From Fonticula-like sp. SCN 57-25 (Eukaryota > Nucleariida > Rotosphaerida): a DNA stretch of 46,538 bases. The notes below the pieces were generated by a model, which was not told the DNA's origin, did no database searches, and saw nothing but the letters and a program-made list of their open reading frames with translations. Both the position numbers and the translations under genes were made by a program. The first letter of the stretch is position 1. Every line of letters begins with the position of its first letter. The stretch spans positions 1 to 46,538 of the forward strand of contig MEDX01000018.1 in assembly GCA_001724245.1 (NCBI GenBank), read 5' to 3'. Positions 1-10,887 of this stretch are shown here, in pieces.

Positions 1-2961
1 ACGAGTGACGCGTTACAAGTGGCGACCACGCTGCGACGGATTTCTTCAGGCCAGCCCCTGGACACGTCGCCACTATTTTTCTTGTGCCTCCCGCAAGATT
101 CTTTCGTTTCGGCCCAGCGCCACTGACTTCCTTTCAGCGAACCCATGGTTCCACAACTACATTTTTTCAAGCGAGCCCACGGCCCCGCTTCAACAACGAC
201 GAGTTTTCTCCCAGCGAGACGTAGCTCGCTGAACGAAGTTTTGTTGCCCTCGCACTAGCCTTCGTAGGTCACGCAAACTAGTACAGGGGCTCGTCAGGCT
301 CTGATGAATTGAATAGAATAGGCATTGTAGTATTTTCAGATGGCCCCGCGACCCAATGCAAGGCTTCGACGACAGAGGTCCTCGAAGCATGATCATTTAG
401 GGATTCGCTTGAAATGCAAGAAGTCAGTCCAATTCGTGCGCTATTTCGGTGCCAGAAGGCCGCGTAAACAGTTTTACTAGCGACTGAATCTTGAGGACAC
501 AGTGTCAGACAGGGTGACGACGATGCAGTGGCTCACCAAACAGTTTACCGGCACACGTAATTTAAAAAAACTCGGCAATTGGTGTGTTCTTGACTTGCTC
601 TAACAGCTCCGCTTGCATCATCATCGTTTCGCGCAAAAATTCCGAACGGTGCGCAATCACCGCGCTTGCACGGGCATCGCCTTTAAATGAAACCGCACAG
701 TGATTATTGTAATACACTCTCCAAATCTTTCGTCCATTTTGCCAGTCAGCACCGAGATGGCAAGCTATCTTCTAGTCTCGAGAGTCAAGCTCTGCCGGTT
801 CTGCAGATATTTGTGCGGTTCAGCGAGAGCAGTCAAGAACTCGCACCAGCCGAGGAGCGACGAGCGGAACGATCAAGCGCGTTGTTATCACATTCGTCCG
901 CTCACAGAAAGTGTCCTCATAAAGTGTCCATTCGCTGTTCCGAGTCGATGACATTTCTCTTCTGCTGCTGCTACGCTCGCAAGCCTATATTTTGCATCCA
1001 CGCGCCTCGGCGACTGGCCATTCCCGAATTTGTCGATCGATATAACTGCCATAGTGTCGATTTGCGAGTTCTCCGTTTCCTTTATATTGCTGTTAAAACA
1101 CGCGTCCGCTTCCCATCTATCCCTGACGACACATGCAGATAGCACAGCGACCGCCATACCGCACGGTGTTGCAGTGTTTTTTAGTGTCAGGAACCACCTC
1201 AACACATGCCGTGTTTTCCTTCACCGCACTCATCACTCCCGCAAGCGGTACTGCTCGACTCGTCTCGCTGCGAGCTCTCGAACGCATCCTAAACCATCAC
1301 TTACGACAAGTATTCGCGGAGATAAGAGCACCCGCTTCACACGATCATTGGAGTCACCGTCCGTTTCCTTCACGGTCGACCATCGATCTGCCCAAACGAC
1401 GTGTCATGGAATGTCCTCGCTAGCCGTATTCCACGCCAACCACGGACCACAAATCATCATTCACTAATCTGCGTTCAACCAAGCTGTCTTTCTGGACGGT
1501 TCCAATTAGTTACTCATTGACAGCAGCGTACCCACCCTTCTTGGATGGTGTGGTGCCCCCTTTCTCTAAATGTTGTTATATGTGCATACCGATACATATC
1601 TGTACGCTGTTTAAGCTTGATGTCGCTAGTTGGAAGTCTTTGAGAGAATGCCGTCGTTGATTTTTTCGCTCGGTGACGCCAACATGTATGGATGATATGT
1701 GGGCATAGCAGTAGGAGAAGAGTGCGTTTTTGAACGTGAACCGGATCTTTCAAAAACGATTCATGCATTGGTCGTCAGTTTCTACCGTGTGGTCTAGATA
1801 GGCGCACACATTGTTCAAGACAGTGTTGCATTGCGTCGGTCGACATCGTTATATCCACTGTTTTTCGGACTGAACGACAAACAAACAATGGTTGTTCGCT
1901 ACATATGACTATTTACCGTGAAATAGCGATAGTCGGTTCACTCAATTTGATCACGGCCTTCCGTAATTTCATGAAATAGTGTATAGTATTGGTGTCATAC
2001 ATCATTAAAATATTTGGCGTCGTACTCTCCATCACAACATACGTATGCATCCAGACTGTTTATAGGTGTTAATCGCAAGAGCTATAGTCGCTTCAGCGTC
2101 TTTCTTTAAATAACGGCATACACGCGTGAGAGATATTGCTAGACGTCATACGATCCTGATACTTCGTGAGGTATCATTCGTGTTATTGGTGCATCGTTGA
2201 CCGTTTAAACAAATACGTAAGCTATACACGTTTCGCACAGCAATGAGGCTCCATCAATGCAAAATCATGACATTGTCCAAGTGCAACTATCATAGGAACT
2301 CGTTGGATATGTCATACGGTACGGCCGTACACTGGTTTCGCAGCGAGTTGTACGGTCATTGCTACCGCGCAAGGTGAAGGGGCAAGATGAAGGGCCACGT
2401 CCGGAATGCGAAAGAAAGTTGTTAATGAACATAAACATAACAACGGCGAAGGCGTGTGCTAACCTTTTTTATATTAGAAACAGTAACTCATTACATTTAT
2501 GACTGTTGCTACATTGAATGCACACTGTCTAGTCATGAGCGAATGCCCCAAGACGAAACGCTGACATCATCATAACATCGTTTGACACCCTTCGAAGCAT
2601 CGACTGTGATAAGCATTCACGCGAAGGTCGTCCGACTAGTTACGTCCAGTGAGTCGCCAAGGTCACGAATGTGAAAGTATTGAGTGAGTTATGGACAAGG
2701 CAGAGTCCTAGAGGGCGCAATCGTGACGGTGGCGGCGGGCAGTCAGCCCCTGTGGGGGACAGCCTGCCCCTGTCACGTCCTTGCGCTCCCTCCTTTAAAG
2801 CCCCCTCTCTCTCCTCTCTCCTTTCTCCTTTCTCCTGCGGCAGGAGTCAAGCCTTACAGTGAGGGAGCGACACTTTGAAGTCATCTTGTAGAAGAGGTTA
2901 AATAGCTGGCAGCAACTCTTTGGTTTTGGTGTCATTCCTTTTCCACTCTTCGTTGGTGGCT
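1..2961. other. Gene-poor region upstream of the PAP2 gene
   Basis: About 3 kb in which I recognise no gene, RNA or mobile element. Open frames of up to 151 codons exist (for example 687-1142 and 1030-1467 on the + strand), but they overlap each other in different frames, have no recognisable domain and lack the codon pattern of the real genes here. Base composition becomes AT-richer from about 1500 onward. The last 200 bases (about 2760-2850) hold a pyrimidine-rich CT tract just upstream of the PAP2 gene, probably part of its promoter or leader. Confidence 0.5.
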
Positions 2962-4483
2962 ATGAAGCGTCTGGTCCTCATCTCTGTCGCAGTGTTCTGC
3001 GCTGCGTTTGCGCTCGTAGGGCACGCGCAGAATTATCAAGATCCCTTGGCAGATCCCTACCTCTATGTTCCCGGAAACGATTCAGCGCTGCTTTCTCAAT
3101 GGACCAACATCATGTTTGATCGCATCCGTGGGAACGACTGTACCCCGCCTTCCGCAGGTACGAATTCCTCGCTCTCCCACATTCTCTTTACCAACCTTTG
3201 CTTTCTAGCTCGGAATCTTATGATGCTTCACGTTGCTGGACTTGATGCGGCGATTGCTTCACGTCGTCGTTTCGGTTCTAATGTTCTTGCGTCTCGCGTT
3301 GCCGTTGCCTCAGCCATGCGCACCGTTGTGTCACATCTCTACCAAGACACGCAAGCATCCGTGGACCATGTGTTTCACTACCTGATTCAACACTTGATCC
3401 CCTGCCAGATGCTCGATGACGCTATTGAGGTGGGATACGAGGCCGCCATGGACCTTATTGCGCGCCGACTTCGAGACGGGTCTAACCGTTTCTACTACTA
3501 TACCCCCAAGAACGAGACCTGCGATTATTGGTCTCCCACCAGCGGAAAGCCGTTCTGGGGCGTGCAGTTTGCCGTGGCCAAGCCCTACTCTATGACGCAG
3601 CATGCCCAGTTCCGCGAGGCAGATTTCCCGCGCGCGGGATCCGAGGCGTTTGCAGAGGATCTTCATCAAGTCCGCGAGTACGGTGCAAAGGTTCGTGAAC
3701 CCATCTCTGTTGTTCCTCCACTCAATGAATGTATCTTTAGACGGGCTCGATTCGTACCGAAGACGAATCTGAGATTGCGGTGTACTGGGCCGATGGGCCG
3801 ACGACCTTCACCCCTGCTGGTCATTGGAACGCAATCACACTCGATGTTCTCTCCCGGTCGCAGTTTGACAACCTCACACTCCTCGAGAGGAGCCGTGTGC
3901 TCGCGCTTGTCAACATTGCTATGTTTGACGCCTCCGTCTCAGCGTGGGACATGAAGCTTTACTATGACCGCTGGAGGCCTGTTGACGCAATTCGCTACGG
4001 CGGTTCACGTTGTCCCGGAAGCGGCCTTGTGGACGACCCCGAGTGGGAGTCTTTTGTTTATACCCCAGACTTCCCCGACTATGTCAGCGGCCACAGCACA
4101 TTCTCGGCTGCCGCTGCTTCCGTCCTGCAAAACGTCTTGTGCAGTGACAACGTACGAAGCACTGGGTGGGCGCTTGCCACTACTAACAGCTGTTCCTCTC
4201 TTTTTAGTTTACCTTTAGTATTCCCAGCGAGGTGGACAGCACCAAGTCTCGCACGTATTCTTCGTTCTCAGAGGCGGCGAATGAGGCGAGTTGGAGTCGC
4301 ATTCTGGGAGGTATTCACTTTGAGAGCGCCAGTGCGCACGGTCGCGCCGCGGGCAAGAACGTGGGCGAGTACGTCGTTGCTACCGAGTACACCGATGTCA
4401 CAGCCAATACGGATGCCTGCAACTTGCATTTCAACGCTCCAAACTTTGTTGTTTCATTCTGTCCCAACCCCGCAGAGGAGTAG
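2962..4483 (+). CDS. Secreted PAP2/vanadium haloperoxidase-like enzyme
   Basis: Four exons with introns 3158-3208, 3691-3740 and 4152-4207 give a protein of about 454 residues. It starts with a clear signal peptide (MKRLVLISVAVFCAAFALVGHAQ region), so the start at 2962 is preferred over an in-frame ATG at 2920 that would precede it. All three PAP2-superfamily signatures are present in order: K298-x6-R305-P306 (KLYYDRWRP), S342-G343-H344 in PDYVSGHST, and S393-R394-x5-H400 (SRILGGIH). In haloperoxidases and acid phosphatases of this family these residues bind vanadate or phosphate and hold the catalytic histidine. Length and the WAD/TFTPAGHWN stretch resemble the vanadium-dependent haloperoxidase-like branch rather than lipid phosphatases, and no membrane spans are evident after the signal. 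A secreted or luminal phosphatase or haloperoxidase is likely; the substrate cannot be read from sequence. The gene is convergent with the mannosidase gene. Confidence 0.88.
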
Positions 4484-4726
4484 GCTCCTTTTCCAACGCG
4501 CAGCGAGGCGAACGGGCGTATAGCCTGCTTTGCAATTTTTAGCTTTGTATAGTATTTGCAGTATCGCTATCTGCGACACAAGTCTGAATGAACCCAGGTA
4601 CTGTTTAATTATACCGTACTATATTATAAGTGAATCGATGAAAATATATTGAAAAAGCTGTGCGCTTAATACTGGATATTAACAGGCACGCGGGCTAATC
4701 CCACAGTGCGAATCAACACTGCACGC

Positions 4727-7700
4727 CTATGCGGAAAGGTCCACAATGTAAGTCACGAGGTCAATCGGCCGGAGAGTCACGACCACATCGGTTCCGGGCG
4801 GTGACGCCGGTCCGACAGCGTTAAGCAGGGTCAGAGTGTGCTGCTGGACAGTGCCCAAAGCCCAGGGGTCACTGAGGATGTCCTGCAAGGTAACACTGAC
4901 GGGCTGGGAAAGCTCGCTGTCGGCGCCCGTTTCGAACGGGTTGAGAAGGCGAAGCACGACCTGATCAGAGTATGTGTTGCGCGGGCTGAACGAGACGATA
5001 TGCACATTCTCGGGGAGATCCGCCTTGATCGGGCTCAGCGTGGGGTTCAGAATCGGCGTAGTGTCCAGGCCGTAGACAGCGCCGATAGGGAAGTTGAGCG
5101 CGTTGGAATGGCGAACATGGAGGCGAGCGGCCTTTGAGTTTTCTGACACAAGCAGCTTGAAATAGCCGGTGTACACACTGGTATCATCCAGGGGCTCGCT
5201 CATGCCGCGCGCGTCATCGCGAGAGCAGCGGCGATGAAGCATCAGCTCGAGCGTGCCTTCAAAGAGGGACGCAGCACCGTGCGTGCTCTGCGAAGCAACA
5301 GCCACAGTGAAGCCGTCGGCAGACTCGTCGCGAATAAGGGCGCGCGAGACAGCAGGGTAGTAGTTTCCACCGATGACAACACCACGATCAGCATCATCCG
5401 GGCGGCCTTCGGGCAGGTTAACGCGGCGCTGCATCTCGAGGCCGTTGTCATCAGTGTAAAAGACATCGCCGTTGTCAATAGAAGTGGTGAAGCGAGTGAT
5501 AATCTCGTTGTCAGGCGAGAGGGGACCGATCATCGGAATGATCTCCACAGCAGAACCTTCAAGCTCATCGAGACCATGATAAATGCGAATAACCTGGGAG
5601 ACAACACCCGGCACGATTTCCTGCCGCACTTCGGTGACAATGCTGTTGTTCAAAATTTGGAATGAGCCCACGGACCCATCGCCGAGAACCACAGCATCTC
5701 CCTTGGGGCGAAGGATGTACGCGCCAGAAGTCTGACCACCAGTATATGACGTATACTTGAGGAACTCCTGCTTGATATTCACCGGAGTGTTGTTGGAAAG
5801 CAGAGTAATGCTCTCGAGCATCAAGGTATCATCGTTGAAGACAAGCTGAACATATTCGTTCGCAATGGATTCGACGCGAAGCATGGTCTCGGCGATAGGA
5901 ACCAAGCGGTCGCCATGTGCAAGCGCCTTGGCCGGAGTAATCAGATATGTCACATAGCCAAGGCCAGGGAAGGTATCACGCAGGTAGAGTGTCGAGCCTG
6001 AGAAGTCGGTCTCAATAATGAGCGCGGCGTCAGCATCGGCGCCCGTAGCAGCCACCTTGACGGAGACGGAAAATTGGTCACCGAGCGGGATGCTCGCCAC
6101 AGTCTTGCGAGTCCACCCAAGCGGGTTCTGAAGAACAAGGTAAACAGAGCGGCCAGCGGCCAGCTCAGACTGCATGCGCTCGTTGTCGGCAAAGAAAGTG
6201 TCGCCGCCTTCCATGTTGGTCACAAAGGTGCTAAGCATGTCCGCAACAAGCTGACCACCAACCTCAAGACCCTTGTCAATGCGAATATTGTAATCATCAC
6301 CCACGATCTCACGGTGAGTGCCGGTGGTGCCATCGTGGTGCTGAATAACGCTCTCGACGGCACGAAGGCCAAAGAGCTCATCAAAATAGTTGGCAGTATC
6401 CATAGAGTACCGCGCGCGGGCCAACGAGTGAAGCGAATCCGCGGCGCGCAGAAGGCTATGCGCAGTACGCGACTTTGACTTGAGGTTGGGGCGCGACGTA
6501 AAGTAGCCGGTCCAATAGCTCATACGGTTGTCGGCATAGGGGAAAAAGTCCTTTGTAATAGTCTTGCCAGCTGACGCGGGGATCGAGCGGACATGAGCAG
6601 TGTAGTCGGACAGCGTCGAATACCTAGCGGTCGCGTTCAGCTCTTCGCTGTACATGTTGACGGCATCGATCAAGCGATCCTAAAACAAACCGTCAGTACT
6701 TTTAACTAGTCTCGGCTACGAGCAGATACCATGTTCTTAAACATCATGTTGGCGTTCTGGAAAGTGAAATCGCAGCCAAACGGAATAAGGATGTTGTTGG
6801 TCTTGTACGACTTGGCACGGCGGTAGGCTTCGGTGACAAACTCCTGAGCGCGCTCAAAGGCGTTCGACTTGGTCATCTCGCTCGGCGGATCGAAAACGAT
6901 CGGCGGCGGACCGTCACCATAAGGCAGGTTCTGCGTCACACCATGCTCCCAGTTGAAGCCGGTCGGAGTGCAGTAGTGCTCGTCCATCCTAACAAAACAC
7001 GATGAGTGTCTATATACCACAAGCGCAGGCTGCGTCGTACATGTGACTCCACATGGTGTTGCGATCGCCGAGCGATGGCGAGCCCTGCCAAGTAAACTCA
7101 AGGTCCCCTGCAAGCTTCATGGCATCCTGCAAAAACGGACGTAAGAAAGAGAACAGCAACGCGGTAAAGATACGCGCCTTCTCGCGGTAGTCGATGCGGT
7201 TCGTAATGAACGCGTCAAATCCAGTCAGGTTAAAAAGAACGGCCATAGCACCAGAATGGCCGAACGGGTCGATATGCCAGCCAATCGACGGCTTGCCGGC
7301 ATCGTCGAACGTTTCCTGGAGGAACTCGTGACCCAGCGTCATCTGGTCGATGAACTGGTAGTACGTGGGAACCGCCTCGTCGTTCATGCACCAACCGCCG
7401 TTCACAAACTCCAGCTGACCGGCCTGAACAAGCCCGCGCACCTGAGCCTGCTTCTCGGCCGTCTGTTCGCGCCACCAACGAGTGAAAAAAGCCCTACATC
7501 GGACTGTGAGTCTCTCTTCCGTCCCTCACCCCCTGAATACGGTGCCGTACATTTCGACTTCAATGAACTTGCGGTTCGGGTTCGCCGCAAGCGAGTCAAC
7601 AACGCTGTCCAAAATGTACTGAACTTCATACTGCAAATGGTAGTGAGTAACAACACTTTGTGCATGGCTGGGATCGTACAATGTAGTACTCATCAATAGT

Positions 7701-7886
7701 ACGGAGCCATCCAGTGTCGTCGTGAGAGTGAGCCTTCGAGTAGCCAAGTAAGCAAAGCGTGTTTAGGCTCAGTCAGGGACACCGTACCACCAGCCAAATA
7801 TTGAGCTTGTCGTCGGACTGGGCGACCGCGACACCGCTTAGCAGTGCAACGAGGCACGCCAGCGCCACGCCCCGCATTTTGCCCAT
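4727..7886 (-). CDS. Alpha-mannosidase, glycoside hydrolase family 38, lysosomal type
   Basis: Seven exons; introns (genome order) at 6680-6729, 6989-7040, 7127-7177, 7494-7550, 7631-7679 and 7734-7787; about 948 residues. The N-terminus is a signal peptide (two possible Met starts, 7886 and 7877). Family 38 hallmarks are clear: the zinc-binding AHSHDDTGW near residue 34, FFTRWW near 80, and GWHIDPFGHS with the nucleophile Asp at about 153, then the long mannosidase middle and C-terminal beta domains. The EHYCTPTGFNW segment matches the lysosomal MAN2B1 subgroup. It would remove terminal alpha-mannose from N-glycans in the lysosome or outside the cell. One intron (7127-7177) appears to start with GC instead of GT: removing it restores the family spacing from the RIDY motif to the next conserved Trp exactly. 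The gene is head-to-head with RPC5, sharing about 108 bp. Confidence 0.93.
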
Positions 7887-7949
7887 GAGACCGGAAAGCG
7901 AACTGACCTGCAAACAATGATTTTGGCACAATTTGTGAAAGTGCGTGGG

Positions 7950-7954
7950 CCAAT
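7950..7954. promoter_or_regulatory. CCAAT box in the mannosidase/RPC5 divergent promoter
   Basis: GGGCCAATCACC lies between the two divergent start codons (7886 and 7995). CCAAT is the core of NF-Y sites, which act in either orientation, so it could serve both genes. Function is inferred from position and repetition of the motif upstream of other genes here. Confidence 0.4.
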
Positions 7955-7994
7955 CACCGTCGGGCACCGATTACAGTCATCGTGACTTTGAACC

Positions 7995-10046
7995 ATGCAG
8001 GCGGCTGGGCAGGATGACGAGGTCGTCGCCGAGCTCGACGTTGTTCTTTCAAAACAGCTGAAGGAGCATATCATGCTGCTTCAGTTTCCGCTTCGCCCAA
8101 AGGAGAAGCCTTATGACCAGGCTCACTCGAATGGTCCGACAGCAGCTCGTTTCAAAGCGCGTGCGCAGCTGCTCGAGCTGGAGGTACCGCTCGACACGGC
8201 AGCCCCCACCTACGATTCGGTAAAGGGCCACGAGATCGGCGCCACCCATACCTCGCTACCGCCGCTTCCTTTTGGGACGGCGCCTTCATCCACTGGCCAG
8301 CCAGGCGCCAGCTCTTCTACCCCTGCCGCGGGTGGGCCTATGCGGTCGCACGTTCTAGCATCAACAGTCGTCCCGGCCAAGACGCACTACGCCGTTGGCG
8401 TTGTCCGCGATGGCCGACTCCATCTAACGCCCATCAAGTCAGTGCTGCAAATGCGCCCTAGTGTTCGACACATGGATGCTCTGACCGCACCGGCAAAGGC
8501 GACAGATTCCGATGAGAGCGATGAGGAGGGCAAGGACGAGGGCGAAGATGAGCCACGCGAAGTCCAAGTGCAGTTCAAACGACGCGAGTCTGAAAAAGCG
8601 CAGGCTGCTCGCAAGAAAAGCCACGCATACTTGCAAAAGCAGGTGAACGACGAGCCCTGGGTATACCTGCAGTACATTGATCAAGCAGTACGCGACGTTT
8701 CATCTTTTCTCGCACTGTTTAACACCGCGACTGCTTCGCAGACCGACCAAGCTAATCAAATTTTTGGATTGCTCTTTGCTGAGCAGCGCGAGCCCGTCAA
8801 CTTGCATTCGACGCCACACGACTTTTTGACGTCAATTGTCCCTCCGTCGAATGATCGCATGCTCAAGGGCGGCGCATCTGTCTCACCCTTTGCCCTTCTC
8901 TCCTTGCACGATCTTCGCCAGCGCCCGCTCGAGGAGCAGCTGCGCAGCATTCTACTTAATGCACGCACCGTTCGTCATAGCTCTTTCCGTACAATGCTCC
9001 CGTCGGTTTCCGACGAAGAAATGCTTCCAATCCTCGAGCGCCTTGCTTTGCTTGTTCAGGGTGTGTGGATCGTTAACAGCGATCTTTTGCACGCTGGTCG
9101 TATTGCGACAGCTCGTGATTACCTGCTCTGCCTTTTCTCTAGCGATCCGCTTGTTCGGTACGGCGACTTTTCGTCAGTCGCTGCTCTTGCGGACGAAACT
9201 GTGAGGCAACTCTTGCAAGATGTCGCAGTTTTCAGCGAGGCTGAGCACGGGTGGAGGATTCGAATCCCGGCCGATTTAGACTTTATGGCGCAGTATCCCG
9301 ACGTAGTGCAGCGGCAACAGGAGCTTATTCGCGGCATGTTTGTCCAGCTTCCGCGGCGCCTGGCAGAAACAAGGAGCGGTTCCAAAGGCGGTCTAGGGGA
9401 AGGTGCACCGGCTCCCGTGCTGGCGTCCGCATCTGCGACTGGTCTCGCAGCCGCGTCCGCTGCAGCCGCGCAGAAGCGCAGAGAGCGGGAGGCGACTGCG
9501 CAGCAGCCTGTGCCGGCCCTGGTACCCAACCTCAAGCTGGAGGATATCGCCGCTTCGTCGTCTGGGTTGCCTCATCTTGCTGCTTTGCGCGGCAAGACGT
9601 CGGAGGAGCAGATCCTTTCGCTTTTATCTCTGCTCTTTGGGCGCTTTGGTGTGCTTTCATGGGATACAGTTGAGCAGCAAGTGGCGCTTCGCGCCGCCGC
9701 CGTTGATGTGTCTGACAACCTGGTCGCAAAAGAATCGGGCATGCCGTCAGCAGAGCGCCTTCGCGAGCTGCTCCTCAGCATTGCTCTCCCGCTTCAGGAT
9801 GTTTTCGTGCTCAAGTCGCTGAGGTCGCCGCAGCTGGACGAAGTTCGCGACCTCGCAATTGAACTCTTTCGGGCAAGGCGTGAAATCAAAAAGGCCGATC
9901 TACAGATACTCGTCAAGGAGCGACTCGACAGGCAGCTTCAGCAAGCCGCGTATCAGAAAGTCATGAAGGAGCTGGCCTTTAGCCGCGGAAACCAATGGGC
10001 GCTCAAGTCTGGAGACCTTTCGCAGCAGCTGCAGTTCGATCAATAA
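7995..10046 (+). CDS. POLR3E: RNA polymerase III subunit RPC5 (POLR3E/Sin-like)
   Basis: A single exon of 683 residues, close to the roughly 700 residues of animal RPC5. The N-terminus carries the family start, VVAELDVVLSKQLKEHIML followed by LLQFPLRP, then VVPAKTHYAVGVVRDGRLHL and LTPIKSVLQMRPSVRHMD, which are diagnostic of the RPC5 dimerisation module that pairs with RPC4. A central acidic linker (DSDESDEEGKDEGEDE) precedes EPWVYLQY, and the C-terminal half (about 230-683) resembles the winged-helix extensions found in metazoan-type RPC5, including LVQGVWIVNSDLLHAG. It would act in the nucleus in transcription of tRNA, 5S and U6 genes as part of the RPC4/RPC5 initiation and termination subcomplex. 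An Ala/Arg-rich linker lies near residues 470-500. No introns are needed. Confidence 0.93.
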   Translation: MQAAGQDDEVVAELDVVLSKQLKEHIMLLQFPLRPKEKPYDQAHSNGPTAARFKARAQLLELEVPLDTAAPTYDSVKGHEIGATHTSLPPLPFGTAPSSTGQPGASSSTPAAGGPMRSHVLASTVVPAKTHYAVGVVRDGRLHLTPIKSVLQMRPSVRHMDALTAPAKATDSDESDEEGKDEGEDEPREVQVQFKRRESEKAQAARKKSHAYLQKQVNDEPWVYLQYIDQAVRDVSSFLALFNTATASQTDQANQIFGLLFAEQREPVNLHSTPHDFLTSIVPPSNDRMLKGGASVSPFALLSLHDLRQRPLEEQLRSILLNARTVRHSSFRTMLPSVSDEEMLPILERLALLVQGVWIVNSDLLHAGRIATARDYLLCLFSSDPLVRYGDFSSVAALADETVRQLLQDVAVFSEAEHGWRIRIPADLDFMAQYPDVVQRQQELIRGMFVQLPRRLAETRSGSKGGLGEGAPAPVLASASATGLAAASAAAAQKRREREATAQQPVPALVPNLKLEDIAASSSGLPHLAALRGKTSEEQILSLLSLLFGRFGVLSWDTVEQQVALRAAAVDVSDNLVAKESGMPSAERLRELLLSIALPLQDVFVLKSLRSPQLDEVRDLAIELFRARREIKKADLQILVKERLDRQLQQAAYQKVMKELAFSRGNQWALKSGDLSQQLQFDQ

Positions 10047-10312
10047 TTGTATCAATACCATGGTCAAAATATAATTCACCAATTAATGAAGCAAATTCCC
10101 ATAATTATTCATTCGCACAATGACTCAGGATGTGTGAGCACAATGTTACAATAATAACAGGATCGAGGAAAGTGGAAAGCAAAGAGATAAATCCCAAAAC
10201 AATCCATTGAGCTAAGGAAAAATGTTAAACGGAGGCCAACTAGGCAAACGACAATTGCTTGAACAAAATGAAAATACACGACAAAGAAATGAAAATGAAC
10301 GAGTCGAGCATT
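10047..10312. other. AT-rich convergent 3' region between RPC5 and H2A.Z
   Basis: Both flanking genes end here. The stretch is AT-rich with AATAA-like words and no gene; it probably holds the two 3' UTRs and polyadenylation sites. Confidence 0.5.
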
Positions 10313-10887
10313 TTATTGCGAAGCCATGGGGGCACCGGGGGCGCCGAGCTTGCCCTTCTTGGTCTTCTTCGCGAGGAGGTTCTTGTGGATGTGGGGGATC
10401 ACACCACCACCGGCGATGGTGGCGTTAATGAGCTCATCAAGCTCCTGATCACCACGAATGGCAAGCTGCAAGTGGCGCGGCGTGATACGCTTGAGGTGGA
10501 GATCCTTGGCGGCGTTGCCGGCAAGCTCGAGCACCTCAGCCGTGAGGTACTCGAGGATGGACGCAACGTACACGGCCGCATTGCAGCTGACGCGGAAGTT
10601 GTTGATCGCGCGCATCTTAAGGAAGCGGTGCACACGGCTCACAGGGAACTGATATGGGTAAGCAACAGCCCCAACAACAGCACCGGTGTGCGGTTAGCAA
10701 ACGTTGGACGGAATCGGGGGTGATGGCGGGAAACGTACCTGGAGACCAGCGCGCGCAGAGCGGGACTGCGCCTTGGCGCGGGAAGCCGTCTTGTTCTTGG
10801 CACCGCCCTCATGCTTCTCACCAGTCTTACCACCAGCCTACAAAGCGAGTGAGCAGCGCCGTACGTCGTAGAATCACCGCGCACCAT
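10313..10887 (-). CDS. Histone H2A.Z variant
   Basis: Three exons encode 145 residues: the start ATG alone (10885-10887), then 10739-10837, then 10313-10648; introns are 10838-10884 and 10649-10738. The spliced N-terminus [16 protein letters not shown] and the core [32 protein letters not shown] and [14 protein letters not shown] are H2A.Z rather than canonical H2A (HLQLAIRGD and VIPHIHK are variant-specific). It replaces H2A in nucleosomes near promoters, deposited by SWR1/SRCAP-type remodelers. The loop L1 segment ([19 protein letters not shown]) differs noticeably from most H2A.Z, and the C-terminal tail after [10 protein letters not shown] is somewhat long. The intron directly after the start codon is supported by the perfect join to AGGK. 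The reading-through start MVRGDST is therefore an artefact. Confidence 0.95.

Noticed and set aside
687-1467. Overlapping + strand open frames of about 150 codons
   Set aside because: No domain, overlapping in different frames and length within what a stretch of this composition can give by chance.
9250-9275. Sequence resembling a tRNA T-arm (GGATTCGAATCCCGGCC)
   Set aside because: Lies inside the coding RPC5 domain and no cloverleaf could be built around it.
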